Shown: positions 49,004-57,878, counted from the first letter of the stretch. The stretch: 64,000 bases of DNA from Actinomadura alba (GCF_014323705.1 NZ_JABVEC010000032.1:17521-81520), one strand, 5' to 3'. The notes: generated by a model from the letters alone, not told the origin. Numbers and translations are program-made.

Positions 49004-49855
49004 CTAGCCCCAGGCCGAGGCGACGCGGGCGGCTTCGCGCCGGCCCTGTTCGCGGCCGGCGTGGGCCGTCGGGGCTCGTACGGCCGGGTCAAGGGGATTC
49101 AGGCCCATCGCCGCGGTGGACCCCTCGTCCGGGCGCACGACGGTGACCTCGGCGCCCCGGTGGCGCAGCTGCTCGACCTCGTCGTCGAGGCCGCCCCATG
49201 GCGGAACCGGCGCCCCCGGCGGCTGTGGCGACAGCACCAGCACCTGGTCGTACCCTGCGGCCAGATGCACGTTCTCGTTGGAGCGGACCCCGCCGTCGAT
49301 GTACCGCCGGTCGCCGATGGTCACCGGCGGCCAGGTGCCGGGTACCGCGCTGCTCGCCGCCACCGCGTCGATGAGGCCGATGCCGGACGCGGCGTCGAAG
49401 ACCCGGGTCTCGCCGGTGTGCGCGTCGACCGCCACGACCGCGAGCGGGCGCTCAGGCCAGGTGTCGGACATCAGCCGCCCGGCGATGACCGCACGCCGCT
49501 CGGCCTCGGTGACCGTGGGCGTCCGCAGCGCCCACGCCCCGATGCGGCGGCGGACGTCGATCGGGTCCTCGGCCCCGGCCAGGATCTTCGTCAGGGTCGC
49601 GGTGAACTCCGCGAGATCGAGGTCCACCGGGAGCTCCCTGGTCTGCAGCGCGGGGTCGACCTGCCGCTCGAACAATCGCTCCACGGCGATGCCGCTCGCC
49701 ACCTGCGCGCCGACGGTGGACCCGGCCGACGTGCCGACGACCAGGTCGGGGCCGAGGACGTCGGTGCCCGCTTCGGCCAGACCGGTGAGGACCCCCGTCT
49801 CCCAGCCGATGCCGGCCAGGCCTCCGCCGCCGAGCACGAGCGCACGTCGCTTCAT
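49004..49855 (-). CDS. Patatin-like phospholipase
   Basis: A 283-residue cytoplasmic patatin-fold lipid hydrolase. VLGGGGLAGIGWE near the N-terminus is the oxyanion-hole Gly loop, VVGTSAGST near residue 38 carries the nucleophile Ser and DGGVRSNEN near 190 the catalytic Asp. DLAEFTATL and the ALRTPTVTEAERR stretch agree with small bacterial patatins. It probably releases fatty acids from membrane phospholipids. It is divergent from the Nramp-like gene and convergent with the Uma2 gene. Confidence 0.9.
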   Translation of the reverse strand: MKRRALVLGGGGLAGIGWETGVLTGLAEAGTDVLGPDLVVGTSAGSTVGAQVASGIAVERLFERQVDPALQTRELPVDLDLAEFTATLTKILAGAEDPIDVRRRIGAWALRTPTVTEAERRAVIAGRLMSDTWPERPLAVVAVDAHTGETRVFDAASGIGLIDAVAASSAVPGTWPPVTIGDRRYIDGGVRSNENVHLAAGYDQVLVLSPQPPGAPVPPWGGLDDEVEQLRHRGAEVTVVRPDEGSTAAMGLNPLDPAVRAPTAHAGREQGRREAARVASAWG

Positions 49856-50019
49856 GTCCTGATTGTGATGTCAAGCGGTCCCGCAGGTCACGCCCAACGC
49901 ACTCAGATGTCAAGCCGACTTTCGTCACATCTGCGGATTGTGGGCCTTGCCGGAGCCCTTTTCGGAGCGGAATATCAGGGTGATCTGTCATGTCGGGGGC
50001 TGGCTGCCTGGAGACGCGC

Positions 50020-51528
50020 ATGGCCGAGGAGATCCCCGTCGCCGCCACCACCACTCGCCCGCTCGGAGTGAGCCGTCCCGATCTGACCGTCGCCGACCTG
50101 CCCACCCCCGAAGAGGTCTTCCGGGTCAAGCGGATCGGACCCGCCCAACTGGTCAAGTACGCCCTCGGGCCGAGCCTCATCGCGCTCGGCATCTCGATCG
50201 GCAGCGGTGAGTGGCTGCTCGGGCCGCAGGCCGTCGGCCAGTTCGGCTTTGAGGGGGTCGGCTGGGTCATCGTGATCTCGGCGGTGCTGCAGACGTTCTA
50301 CAACATCGAGTGCTCCCGCTACGTGATGGCGACGGGGGAGGCCCCGGTCGTCGGCTGGGGGCGGGTGCCGCCCGGCTGGCTGCTGTGGGTGCCGCTGTCG
50401 GTCTTCCTCGTCATCTTCGCCTTCATCGCGGGCGGCTGGGCCGCCTCGGCCGGGCAGGGGATGTACGCCCTGGTGCACGGGGAGATCCCGGAGAAGGGAG
50501 CCGAGGAACCCAGACTGTGGGCGATCGGCCTGCTCTTCGTCGTGTTCCTGATCACGGCGCTGGCCCGCCGCATCAGCCGGGCACTGGAGCTGGCCAACTG
50601 GATCATGGTCGGCGCGATCCTGGTCGGGCTGCTGCTGATCTGCCTGTTCATCGTGCCCTGGAGCACCTGGTGGGACGGCATCCGCGGGTTCGTCACCCCG
50701 GCCCTGCCGCCCGAGGGGATCACCGCGACCCAGATCGGCGCGCTCGCCGGCTTCACTGCGCTCGCCTCCGGCCTCAACTGGTACGTCATGGGCCACTACC
50801 GGGACAAGGGCTATGGAATGGGGCACCGGGCCGGCTTCATCTCCGGCATGCGCGGTGAGCGCAGCCAGTTGCTCGCCAGTGGCGTCACCTTCCCCGACGA
50901 CGCCAAGAACACGGCGCTGTGGCGGCGGTGGTACCGCCTGCTGCTGACCGACATGTGGGGCGTCTTCTTCGTGGGCGCCATGCTCGGCATGCTGCTCCCC
51001 ACGATCCTCATGGCCCGCGCGGTAGAGATCTCCGGCGAGAAGGTCACGCAGGACAACGTGCCCACCTTCGTCGCGGTCGCCCTCGACCAGGAGTATGGCC
51101 GGGGCATGTTCTACATCGCGCTGATCCTGGGCGTCTTGATCCTCTTCAGTACCCAACTCGGCATCTTCGAGGCCATGGTCCGCGTGACCACGGACGCGTC
51201 GCACGCCACGAGCCCGAAGCTCCGAGCGCTGGTGGAAGGCGATCCGCGACGCTTCTACTACCCGTTCATGCTCCTGCTGCTGGTGATCATCGCGATCATC
51301 CTGCACCTCGCGCTGCCGGTGAGCCTGGTGCAGTGGTCGGCCAACATGTCGAACCTGGGCGCGCTCATCTACCCGTTCATGCTGATGTATCTCAACAGCA
51401 GGCTGCCCCGCGCCGCCCGCCCGCGGCCGTGGCACTACATCATCCTGGTCCTGAACTTCCTGTTCTTCGGGTTCTTCTTCCTGAACTTCATCGCCGACTT
51501 CATCGGTGACCCCCTCATCACCTTCTGA
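50020..51528 (+). CDS. Nramp-related transporter lacking the DPGN motif
   Basis: A 502-residue membrane protein with about eleven hydrophobic segments. The first reads ALGPSLIALGISIGSGEWLLGP, which aligns with Nramp TM1, but the metal-binding DPGN is replaced by GSGE. Proteins of this kind are annotated as Nramp family or unknown. ASGLNWYVMGHYRDKGYGMG (about residue 255) and STQLGIFEAMVRVTTDA (about 385) look conserved. ATG at 50020 has GGAG six bases upstream; ATG at 49990 is the alternative. Without the Asp and Asn ligands the substrate is probably not manganese or iron in the classic manner. Confidence 0.72.
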   Translation: MAEEIPVAATTTRPLGVSRPDLTVADLPTPEEVFRVKRIGPAQLVKYALGPSLIALGISIGSGEWLLGPQAVGQFGFEGVGWVIVISAVLQTFYNIECSRYVMATGEAPVVGWGRVPPGWLLWVPLSVFLVIFAFIAGGWAASAGQGMYALVHGEIPEKGAEEPRLWAIGLLFVVFLITALARRISRALELANWIMVGAILVGLLLICLFIVPWSTWWDGIRGFVTPALPPEGITATQIGALAGFTALASGLNWYVMGHYRDKGYGMGHRAGFISGMRGERSQLLASGVTFPDDAKNTALWRRWYRLLLTDMWGVFFVGAMLGMLLPTILMARAVEISGEKVTQDNVPTFVAVALDQEYGRGMFYIALILGVLILFSTQLGIFEAMVRVTTDASHATSPKLRALVEGDPRRFYYPFMLLLLVIIAIILHLALPVSLVQWSANMSNLGALIYPFMLMYLNSRLPRAARPRPWHYIILVLNFLFFGFFFLNFIADFIGDPLITF

Positions 51529-51552
51529 CATACGTCACCTTCTGACATACGT
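51519..51552. repeat. 17-bp tandem duplication spanning a stop codon
   Basis: CACCTTCTGACATACGT is repeated exactly at 51519-51535 and 51536-51552. The first copy contains the transporter's TGA and the second a redundant TGA. Confidence 0.9.
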
Positions 51553-51608
51553 CTCGAAAACAGAGGAAGTTCGAGTTACGATACATCTCGACTCGGGACT
51601 GAGGAGAG

Positions 51609-52175
51609 ATGGGCATGGACGTCGAGCACCGCAAGGCCCCCGCGATGCGGGTCTCGGACATGGAGCGCGACGAGGTGCTGGTGAGGCTGCACACCGCCTT
51701 CGCCGAGGGCCGGCTGTCCGATGCGGAACTCGACGAGCGCACCGCGTCGGTGCTGGCCGCACGCACCCGTCCGGAGCTGGACCTCCTGCTCGCCGATCTG
51801 CCCCCGGCCGCGGCGCCCGGCGCCGCGGCCGGCCGGCAAGCTTCTCCGGTCTCGCGGCCCGGCCGCCTGCAGGTCGCCTACAAGGGTTCCGTACGCCGAA
51901 GCGGGCGCTGGCGGGTGCCCGACGGCTACACCGCCGTGATCTACAAGGGCGGGAGCCTGCTGGACCTGCGCGGTGCCGAGCTGGACGGTGATGTCACGAC
52001 CATCCGCGCGGTCGCCTACAAGTCCGATGTGGAGATCATCGTTCCGCCGGGCGTGCGGGTCGAGGTCGGCGGCTTCGGGGTCTCCGGTGAGGTGCACGGC
52101 GACGCCGCTCCCGGTGCCCCGGTCGTGCGGGTACGCGGCTTCGCCTACAAGGGCGAGATCGACGTTCATTCTTAG
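51609..52175 (+). CDS. DUF1707 protein with LiaF-like C-terminal domain
   Basis: This 188-residue protein starts with a DUF1707 domain (MRVSDMERDEVLVRLHTAFAEGRLSDAELDERTASVLAARTRPEL split over residues 13-57), followed by a Pro/Ala-rich linker and a beta-rich segment of repeating AYKG(S/D) and YKGGS strands (about 100-188), like the cell-wall-active-antibiotic response/LiaF-type fold. GAGGAGAG lies just before the ATG. No membrane segment is evident. The upstream region TCGAGTTACGATACATCTCGA is an imperfect palindrome near 51573. Function unknown, probably envelope-stress related. Confidence 0.82.
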   Translation: MGMDVEHRKAPAMRVSDMERDEVLVRLHTAFAEGRLSDAELDERTASVLAARTRPELDLLLADLPPAAAPGAAAGRQASPVSRPGRLQVAYKGSVRRSGRWRVPDGYTAVIYKGGSLLDLRGAELDGDVTTIRAVAYKSDVEIIVPPGVRVEVGGFGVSGEVHGDAAPGAPVVRVRGFAYKGEIDVHS

Positions 52176-52356
52176 TTCACTTTGCACCGCCTGGTAAGTC
52201 CTGCCTTGCGCGCCGTTTATGTGGCGGTTTAGTCGGGCCTACGCCACCATTGGTTGCTGATCATGTCGCTGACAGCTCAGCGGCGCATGCGGCGCAGTGG
52301 CGCGTTCCGTGGACATCGCCTCGTCCACGGAACGATGGGAAGAGGTCGAGGAACAG

Positions 52357-55074
52357 GTGACGACGAGGATCCCGGAACACAGCGACACCGAACCCGTCAC
52401 CGGTGGTCCGCCCGGGCACCCCACCGACCCCTCCTCCGCGGTCACCGGCACTGACGCGCCGGCCTCGGGGCGCAAGGACAGAGGGCTGCCGCCGGCCGTG
52501 GTCCGCGCCGCCGACACCGCTGAGCAGGCGGCCGGAGACACCGCGAGCCCGGCGGAGGGCGGGGGATCCACGCCCAAGAAGAGCCGGGCGAAGCGCGGAT
52601 CGGTCCGGCACATCACCTCGCCCTGGCAGCGCTCCCATTCGGTGTGGCACCGTTCCGGCGTCGACTGGTCCCGTAAGGGCGCCGACGCGTCGCCGGGCGG
52701 GGCGTCCGGTGAGAACGGTGCGGCGCCGTCCGGAGCGCCCCGGACCGCTCGGGCGGCGGAGGAGAGCACGCGCGGCCCGGAGAAGAAGACGTCGCCGCGC
52801 TCCACGTCACCACGCCCTTCGGCGCCACGCGCCGGCCGTACCGGCCGTGTCCGCAGGGCCGGGATCGTCGTCGTCGCGTTGGTGCTGGTGGGCGGTGCCG
52901 GCGCGTACGCGGTGCGGAACGGCGAGGACGGCAAGGTCGCCGCTCCGGGCGCCGTCGACGCCGACCGGCTCTTCACGTTCGACCCGGCCGCGAAGACCGA
53001 CGGGCGCGACCAGACGCTCACGGACGTCGTCGCCTCGGGCGAGACAGTCGTCGCCCTCGGCTCGGACGAGGTCCGCGGGCAGTTCCTCACGTCGGTGGAC
53101 GGTGGCCGCACCTGGCGGGTCGCGGACGTCCGCGCGGACGACGGTGGCGAGCCGCCGCCCGGTGAGTTCCCCCGCCTGGTCGCGGGCGGGGCCGGTGCCT
53201 GGGTCGCGTTCGGCGGCCCGGCCGCCGCGGAGGCCGGGGGTGCGGCCGCGGCCGGCCGGACCGTCGGCGCGATCTGGACCAGCCGGGACGGGCGGAGTTG
53301 GATCCGGCGCCCCGGCGCCCCGGCGTTCGGAGCCACTGACGACGTCCGGGCCGTGGTCCGTACCGCCTCGGGCTTCGTGGCGGTCGGCCGCGCGACCGGT
53401 GAAGGAGCGGTATGGCTCTCCCCGGACGGCCGGACCTGGCAGCGCGTCCCTACCGTACAGGCGAAGCTGACCGGTGCTCTGCGCTTCGATCGGCTGGCGG
53501 CGGTCGGGGACACGCTGGTGACGCAGGGCTTCCGCGACCGGACCGTGGTGCGCACGGTCACCCAGGGAACGAAGAAGCGCAGGGTCACGACCACTGTCCG
53601 GGCCGCCGGCCACTGGCGATCCACTGACGGCGGGCGTACCTGGGCCCCCGTCACCGTCCCGCAGAAGCAGGGGTCGTCCGGGGCCGGCAACGGTCTGGTG
53701 AGCGGGCCCGGCGGGTTCGTCCTCACCCGCGACGCGCAGTACGCGACGGGCAAGGGCGAGCGCCGCAAGCTGGTCCGTACCGGGGTGGTGTTCGGCTCAG
53801 CCGACGGTGCGAAGTGGACCGTCACCGGCCGGCTCACCGGCCATGACCTCGTCGGAGTGGATCGGCTGAGCGGCGGAGCCACCGGGTTCGCGGCGCTCGT
53901 GCGCCTGCGCGGCGGCGACAAGACCGCCCTGATGCGCAGCCCGGACGGCCGGAAATGGAGCCGGACCTCCGTCATCACCGATCGTTATCTCACCGGCCTC
54001 GCGATGCTCTCGTCCGGACCCGTGGTGGCCGGACGGGCCGGCGACGACGCGTACCTGTCCCTGGGATCCGGCTCCGTCGACCTGGCCGCCATCGAGGGCG
54101 CGGCGCTGCCGGACCGGGCGATCACGGCACTCGCGCCGAACGGCGAGCAGGTCGTCGCGGTGGGCGGTACGAACGGCGACGCGGCCGCCTGGCTCACCCG
54201 GGACGGCCGGGCGTGGAGCCGAGCGACCGGCACCGGGTTCGGGGGTGACGGCACGCAGCGGCTGACCGATGTGACCGGGGGCGGCAATGGCTGGGTCGCG
54301 GTCGGCCGGACACCGGACCGGCCGCTGGTGATGACCTCCGACGACGGCACCGCCTGGCGGCGCGCGTCCGGTTTCTCGGCCGACTTCCGTCCCACCGGGG
54401 CGACGTACGGCCCGTCCGGCTATGTCCTGGCCGGCAAGGCCAGAGCGGTGGCGGCCACCTGGCGCTCGACCGACCTGAAGAAATGGACGCGTGGATCGGG
54501 GGAGCTCGATCGTGGCACGTCGATGAGGGACGTGGCGACGACGCCGGAGGGCTATGTCGCGGTGGGGGCCGCACCACCGGCCAAGGGGAAGAAGACCGGC
54601 GAGGACGCGGCCGAGCGGCCCATGGCGTGGACGTCCGCCGACGGAGCGAAATGGAGCCGTGCCGGGGCGGTGCCGGTGCCGCCCGGAGCGGCCTCGCATG
54701 GACTGACCCAGGTGGTCGCCAATGGCGGCATGCTCGTCGCGCTCGCCGGGCCGGCGTTCGTCGCCACGTCGGAGGACGGCGGCCGGACCTGGCAGTCACA
54801 GCCGCTTCAGGGGGCGAGCATCGTGGCCGCCGCGCCGGAGGGGTTCGTCGCGGCGGGCACGGTGGGCGCGCCGGGCCGGAGCGACGTCGTGCTGTGGAGC
54901 TCGCCCGACGGGCGGAGCTGGCGATCCAGCCGGCCCCGCGGCACCGGGCTGGACGGCGATGGGGCCCAGCGGCTCACCGCGCTCACCGCGCTGGGCGACG
55001 ACCTGCTGGCCGTGGGCGTCACCGGTGACCACCGTGGTGACCGGCCCACCTTGTGGCGGACACCCGCGCCCTGA
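52357..55074 (+). CDS. Membrane-anchored protein with twelve Asp-box (BNR) repeats
   Basis: A 905-residue single-pass membrane protein. The first 165 residues are hydrophilic and disordered (rich in Ser, Pro, Gly, charged residues). A membrane segment (IVVVALVLVGGAGAYAV) follows at about 167-187, so the remaining 700 residues lie outside. That part contains twelve Asp-box-like units of the form S-x-D-G-x-x-W, for instance SVDGGRTW, SRDGRSW, SPDGRTW, STDGGRTW, SADGAKW and SPDGRSW, spaced 50-70 residues apart. This suggests one or two beta-propellers. No sialidase catalytic residues were recognised. GTG at 52357 has GAGG upstream; GTG at 52297 is an alternative. Confidence 0.8.
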   Translation: MTTRIPEHSDTEPVTGGPPGHPTDPSSAVTGTDAPASGRKDRGLPPAVVRAADTAEQAAGDTASPAEGGGSTPKKSRAKRGSVRHITSPWQRSHSVWHRSGVDWSRKGADASPGGASGENGAAPSGAPRTARAAEESTRGPEKKTSPRSTSPRPSAPRAGRTGRVRRAGIVVVALVLVGGAGAYAVRNGEDGKVAAPGAVDADRLFTFDPAAKTDGRDQTLTDVVASGETVVALGSDEVRGQFLTSVDGGRTWRVADVRADDGGEPPPGEFPRLVAGGAGAWVAFGGPAAAEAGGAAAAGRTVGAIWTSRDGRSWIRRPGAPAFGATDDVRAVVRTASGFVAVGRATGEGAVWLSPDGRTWQRVPTVQAKLTGALRFDRLAAVGDTLVTQGFRDRTVVRTVTQGTKKRRVTTTVRAAGHWRSTDGGRTWAPVTVPQKQGSSGAGNGLVSGPGGFVLTRDAQYATGKGERRKLVRTGVVFGSADGAKWTVTGRLTGHDLVGVDRLSGGATGFAALVRLRGGDKTALMRSPDGRKWSRTSVITDRYLTGLAMLSSGPVVAGRAGDDAYLSLGSGSVDLAAIEGAALPDRAITALAPNGEQVVAVGGTNGDAAAWLTRDGRAWSRATGTGFGGDGTQRLTDVTGGGNGWVAVGRTPDRPLVMTSDDGTAWRRASGFSADFRPTGATYGPSGYVLAGKARAVAATWRSTDLKKWTRGSGELDRGTSMRDVATTPEGYVAVGAAPPAKGKKTGEDAAERPMAWTSADGAKWSRAGAVPVPPGAASHGLTQVVANGGMLVALAGPAFVATSEDGGRTWQSQPLQGASIVAAAPEGFVAAGTVGAPGRSDVVLWSSPDGRSWRSSRPRGTGLDGDGAQRLTALTALGDDLLAVGVTGDHRGDRPTLWRTPAP

Positions 55075-55169
55075 ACGCCCGTCGCCCCCACGGCAGGCGG
55101 GCGGGTGTAGCACTCGGACCGCGAACCGCGATTACCGGGTGTCACCTCCGTACAGGAAGGTGGGGTCAC

Positions 55170-55192
55170 CCGTCCCCGAAGATCCGGGACGG
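55170..55192. terminator. Short hairpin downstream of the Asp-box gene
   Basis: CCGTCCC (55170-55176) pairs with GGGACGG (55186-55192) across a 9-base loop, 96 bases after the stop codon. It is a modest candidate terminator. Confidence 0.4.
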
Positions 55193-55354
55193 CGCTCATC
55201 ATGGGCGAGATCCGCGGCCGGGTCCGCCCGGAGAGCGGATCACATGGTGGCGGCCGGCGGCTCTTGGCAGCGCACGCCGGCCGCCATCCGATCGCCGCCG
55301 GGCCGCGGTGTCGCGGGGGTAAACCAGATGACGGCGACGTGCGTACCTCGGACA

Positions 55355-56005
55355 ATGGGCAAGATGAAGGTGACCCACTGGCCCTTGTACGGGCTGCGGC
55401 TGCGCACACCGCGGCTGGAGCTGCGGCTTCCGACGACCGAAGAACTCGATGACCTCGCCCGGTTGTCCGTTGAGGGCGTCCATGATCCTGGCTGGATGCC
55501 GTTCGTCGTTCCGTGGACCGACCTGCCGCCGGACGAGCGGGCCCGCAGCGTCATGCAGTTCCACTGGGAGAAACTGGCCGGCTGGTCCGCCGACGACTGG
55601 GTCCTGCAACTGGCCGTGTTCGCCGAGGGTCAGGTCGTCGGCTCGCAGGCCGTCGGCGCCCGGAACTTCACGGTCATGCGTGAGGTCAGCACCGGGTCAT
55701 GGTTGGGGCGGCGTCACCAGGGCCGGGGCATCGGCACCGAGATGCGGGCCGCCGTCCTGCATCTGGCCTTCGCCGGGCTGAACGCCGAGTCCGCGATCAC
55801 CTCGGCCATGACGGATAACCCGGCCTCCGCCGCCGTGTCACGCAAGCTCGGATACCGGCCGAACGGGGTCGCCCGCATCCGGGTACGCGACTCGCTCGGC
55901 CACGAGCAGCGTTTCGCGCTCGACCGGGCCGGCTGGCAGCAGCACAGCACGGTGCCCGTCGAGATCGACGGGCTCGAACCGTGCCTCCCGCAGTTCGGTC
56001 TCTGA
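55355..56005 (+). CDS. GNAT family N-acetyltransferase (RimJ/RimL type)
   Basis: A 216-residue acetyltransferase of the ribosomal-protein-acetylating type. RTPRLELRLPTTEEL opens the fold, VGSQAVGARNF is the central strand, SWLGRRHQGRGIGTEMRAAVLHLAF near residue 115-138 holds the acetyl-CoA loop (RRHQGRGIG), and SAMTDNPASAAVSRKLGYRPNG is the classical C-terminal helix. Start candidates are ATG at 55328, 55355 and 55364; 55355 is a compromise, since none has a strong ribosome binding site. The acceptor is unknown. Confidence 0.88.
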   Translation: MGKMKVTHWPLYGLRLRTPRLELRLPTTEELDDLARLSVEGVHDPGWMPFVVPWTDLPPDERARSVMQFHWEKLAGWSADDWVLQLAVFAEGQVVGSQAVGARNFTVMREVSTGSWLGRRHQGRGIGTEMRAAVLHLAFAGLNAESAITSAMTDNPASAAVSRKLGYRPNGVARIRVRDSLGHEQRFALDRAGWQQHSTVPVEIDGLEPCLPQFGL

Positions 56006-56038
56006 CCGCGGGCTGCGGTCAGCCGGCCTGCCGGACTT

Positions 56039-57124
56039 CTAGTCGAAGAGCACGACCTGCCGGATGACCTCGCCGTTGGTGAGCGCCCGCACGGCGTCGT
56101 TCAGTTCCTCGAACCGGATCCGGCGGGTGATCAGGTTCTCGATGTCGAGCTTGCCCGCCCGCCACAGGGCGACGAAACGCGGCACGTCCCGCTTGAGGTA
56201 GCTGCCGCCGTACAGCGAGGCCTTGATGCTCTTGCCCTCGAAGAGCAGGGAGAACGCGCTCATCTCGAAGTTGTCGGTCGCCGCGCCGGCACCGACCACG
56301 ATCACGTCGCCGCCACGGCGCGTGGTCCGCCAGGCCGTGGTGATCGCGGCGGACTTGCCGACGACCTCGAAGGTGTAGTCGAAGCCGCCGCCGGTGAGCA
56401 GGCCCTTGGTCTCGTCCAGGGTGTCGAGGGTGGCGGTGTGCGTGGCGCCGAACTGCTTGGCGATCGGGTGCTTCGCCTCGTTCGGGTCGATGGCGAGGAT
56501 CGTCGAGGCGCCGGCGATCCGGGCGCCTTGGATCACGGCCAGCCCGACGCCGCCGGCGCCGACCACGGCGACCGTGGACCCCGGCTCGACCTTGGCGGTG
56601 TTGAACACCGCACCGACGCCGGTGGGGATGCCGCAGCCGAGCAGGGCGGCGTACTCGAACGGCACGTCCGGGTCGATCTTGAGCACTGCCTGGTGGGGGA
56701 GGACGATCTCCTCGGCCCAGGTACCGACACCGGCCATGCCGAACGCCGGGGTGTCCCCGCCGATGCGGAACCGCGGGTTGCCGAAGGAGTCGCCGAGGAA
56801 GGTCATGCAGAGGTACGGCTCGCCGCGGAGGCATTCGGCGCAGGTGCCGCAGTCGGGCGTCCAGTTGACGACGACGTGGTCACCCGGCTGCACCGAGGTG
56901 ACGTGGTCACCGACCTCGAGGATCTCGCCCGCCCCCTCGTGGCCGATGACCGTCGGAGATGACATCGGCAGCACGCCGGTCATCGCCGACAGGTCGGAGT
57001 GGCACACTCCGGTGGCCTTGATCTTGACCCTGACCTCCGCCGGGCCCGTTTCCACCGTTGTGACGTCGTCTCGCAGGTCGAGTTCCTCATCGCCGACCGC
57101 GTGCAAGATCGCTGCGCGAGCCAT
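56039..57124 (-). CDS. Zinc-dependent alcohol dehydrogenase (MDR superfamily)
   Basis: A 361-residue medium-chain dehydrogenase. GVCHSDLS near residue 40 and GHEGAGEI near 62 provide catalytic zinc ligands, CGTCAECLRGEPYLC near 88-102 the four-Cys structural zinc site, and VVGAGGVGLAVIQGARIAGA near 183 the NAD site. The overall type matches actinobacterial NDMA-dependent alcohol dehydrogenases with tightly bound NAD, which often sit with P450 and ferredoxin genes. GGAGG precedes the ATG at 57124; upstream codons to 57202 are a Pro/His-rich artefact. It is the third gene of a PPOX-ferredoxin-ADH operon. Confidence 0.9.
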   Translation of the reverse strand: MARAAILHAVGDEELDLRDDVTTVETGPAEVRVKIKATGVCHSDLSAMTGVLPMSSPTVIGHEGAGEILEVGDHVTSVQPGDHVVVNWTPDCGTCAECLRGEPYLCMTFLGDSFGNPRFRIGGDTPAFGMAGVGTWAEEIVLPHQAVLKIDPDVPFEYAALLGCGIPTGVGAVFNTAKVEPGSTVAVVGAGGVGLAVIQGARIAGASTILAIDPNEAKHPIAKQFGATHTATLDTLDETKGLLTGGGFDYTFEVVGKSAAITTAWRTTRRGGDVIVVGAGAATDNFEMSAFSLLFEGKSIKASLYGGSYLKRDVPRFVALWRAGKLDIENLITRRIRFEELNDAVRALTNGEVIRQVVLFD

Positions 57125-57194
57125 GGTCGCCTCCACGTGGGGGTGTGGGTGCCGTACCGGCGCCCGGGGGTGGGGTGGTGGGGGTGGTGCGGTG

Positions 57195-57386
57195 TCAGTC
57201 ACTCACGGAGAGCGCGGCCTTGGGGCAGGATCGGACGGCGTGGCGGACCCGGTCGGCCAGTTCCGCCGGCGGGTTCGGCTGCTCGATGTGCAGAACATCG
57301 TCGTCATCGAGTCGGAAGACCTCGGGCGCGAGTCCTTCGCACACGCCGTTGGCCTCGCACACCAGCGGGTCGACCCGTACCTCCAT
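57195..57386 (-). CDS. [3Fe-4S]-type ferredoxin
   Basis: A 63-residue ferredoxin of the sort that feeds electrons to actinobacterial P450s. CEANGVC (C-x5-C) near residue 10 and a single SCP near 53 give the three-cysteine [3Fe-4S] pattern, with acidic residues (FRLDDDD) between. AGGAGA lies eight bases before the ATG at 57386. It lies 14 bases after the PPOX gene and 70 bases before the dehydrogenase. The P450 at 62694 is the probable partner, and the P450 at 16709 has no closer ferredoxin. Confidence 0.92.
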   Translation of the reverse strand: MEVRVDPLVCEANGVCEGLAPEVFRLDDDDVLHIEQPNPPAELADRVRHAVRSCPKAALSVSD

Positions 57387-57400
57387 CGGTGTTCTCTCCT

Positions 57401-57856
57401 TCAGTTCCCGGCGAGCTTGCGGTGGTCCCACGAGGCGACGCGGACGGGCTCCACGATGTAGGCGTGGCGTTTCGCGGCCGTCTGCTCCACGAAGGGCGCG
57501 ACGTCGTCGTCCTGGAGATCCATCATGCGCCTGACCACCTCAGCGCCAACATACCGAACCTCGTTCTGTTCAGTCATTACCTTGGCGTTGCCGTAAATGA
57601 GGGCGCCGCGAAGTTCGAAGTAGTCCTCGCCCGTCTCGATCAGGCACGTGACGCGCGGATCTCGCTCGATGTTGCGGGCCTTCTGCGAGGTGCGGTAGGT
57701 CCAGAATGCGATCTTGTCGTCCACCATCGCGTAGAACATCGTCACGAGATGTGGGGTTCCGTCGGGATTGATGGTGCCGAGCTGCAGCTTGCGGTGCTCG
57801 GTGACCAGGGCGGAGACCTCGTCCTCGGTCATGGCGATGCGATTGCGGTCACTCAC
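57401..57856 (-). CDS. PPOX-class (pyridoxamine oxidase-fold) F420/FMN protein
   Basis: A 151-residue split-barrel flavin/F420-binding protein. KLQLGTINPDGTPHLVTMFYAMVDDKIAFWT near residues 25-55 and SQKARNIERDPRVTCLIETG near 58-78 are the standard strands and phosphate loop; YFELRGALIYGNAKV follows. GTG at 57856 or ATG at 57832 may start it, and no ribosome binding site precedes the GTG, so the message may be leaderless. It heads the operon with ferredoxin and alcohol dehydrogenase. A palindrome of the KstR type lies nine bases before the GTG. Confidence 0.85.
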   Translation of the reverse strand: MSDRNRIAMTEDEVSALVTEHRKLQLGTINPDGTPHLVTMFYAMVDDKIAFWTYRTSQKARNIERDPRVTCLIETGEDYFELRGALIYGNAKVMTEQNEVRYVGAEVVRRMMDLQDDDVAPFVEQTAAKRHAYIVEPVRVASWDHRKLAGN

Positions 57857-57864
57857 GCCGAAAG

Positions 57865-57878
57865 TAGAACATGTTTCA
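57865..57878. promoter_or_regulatory. KstR-like palindrome before the PPOX operon
   Basis: TAGAACATGTTTCA fits TNNAACNNGTTNNA, the consensus remembered for the TetR-family steroid regulator KstR. Its location immediately upstream of the PPOX start suits repression. No KstR gene is in the window. Confidence 0.45.

Noticed and set aside
49975..51531. A 518-codon minus-strand frame opposite the Nramp-like gene
   Set aside because: It is highly charged (Asp, Glu, Gln, His repeats) because it mirrors hydrophobic membrane codons. The plus-strand protein has proper membrane helices.
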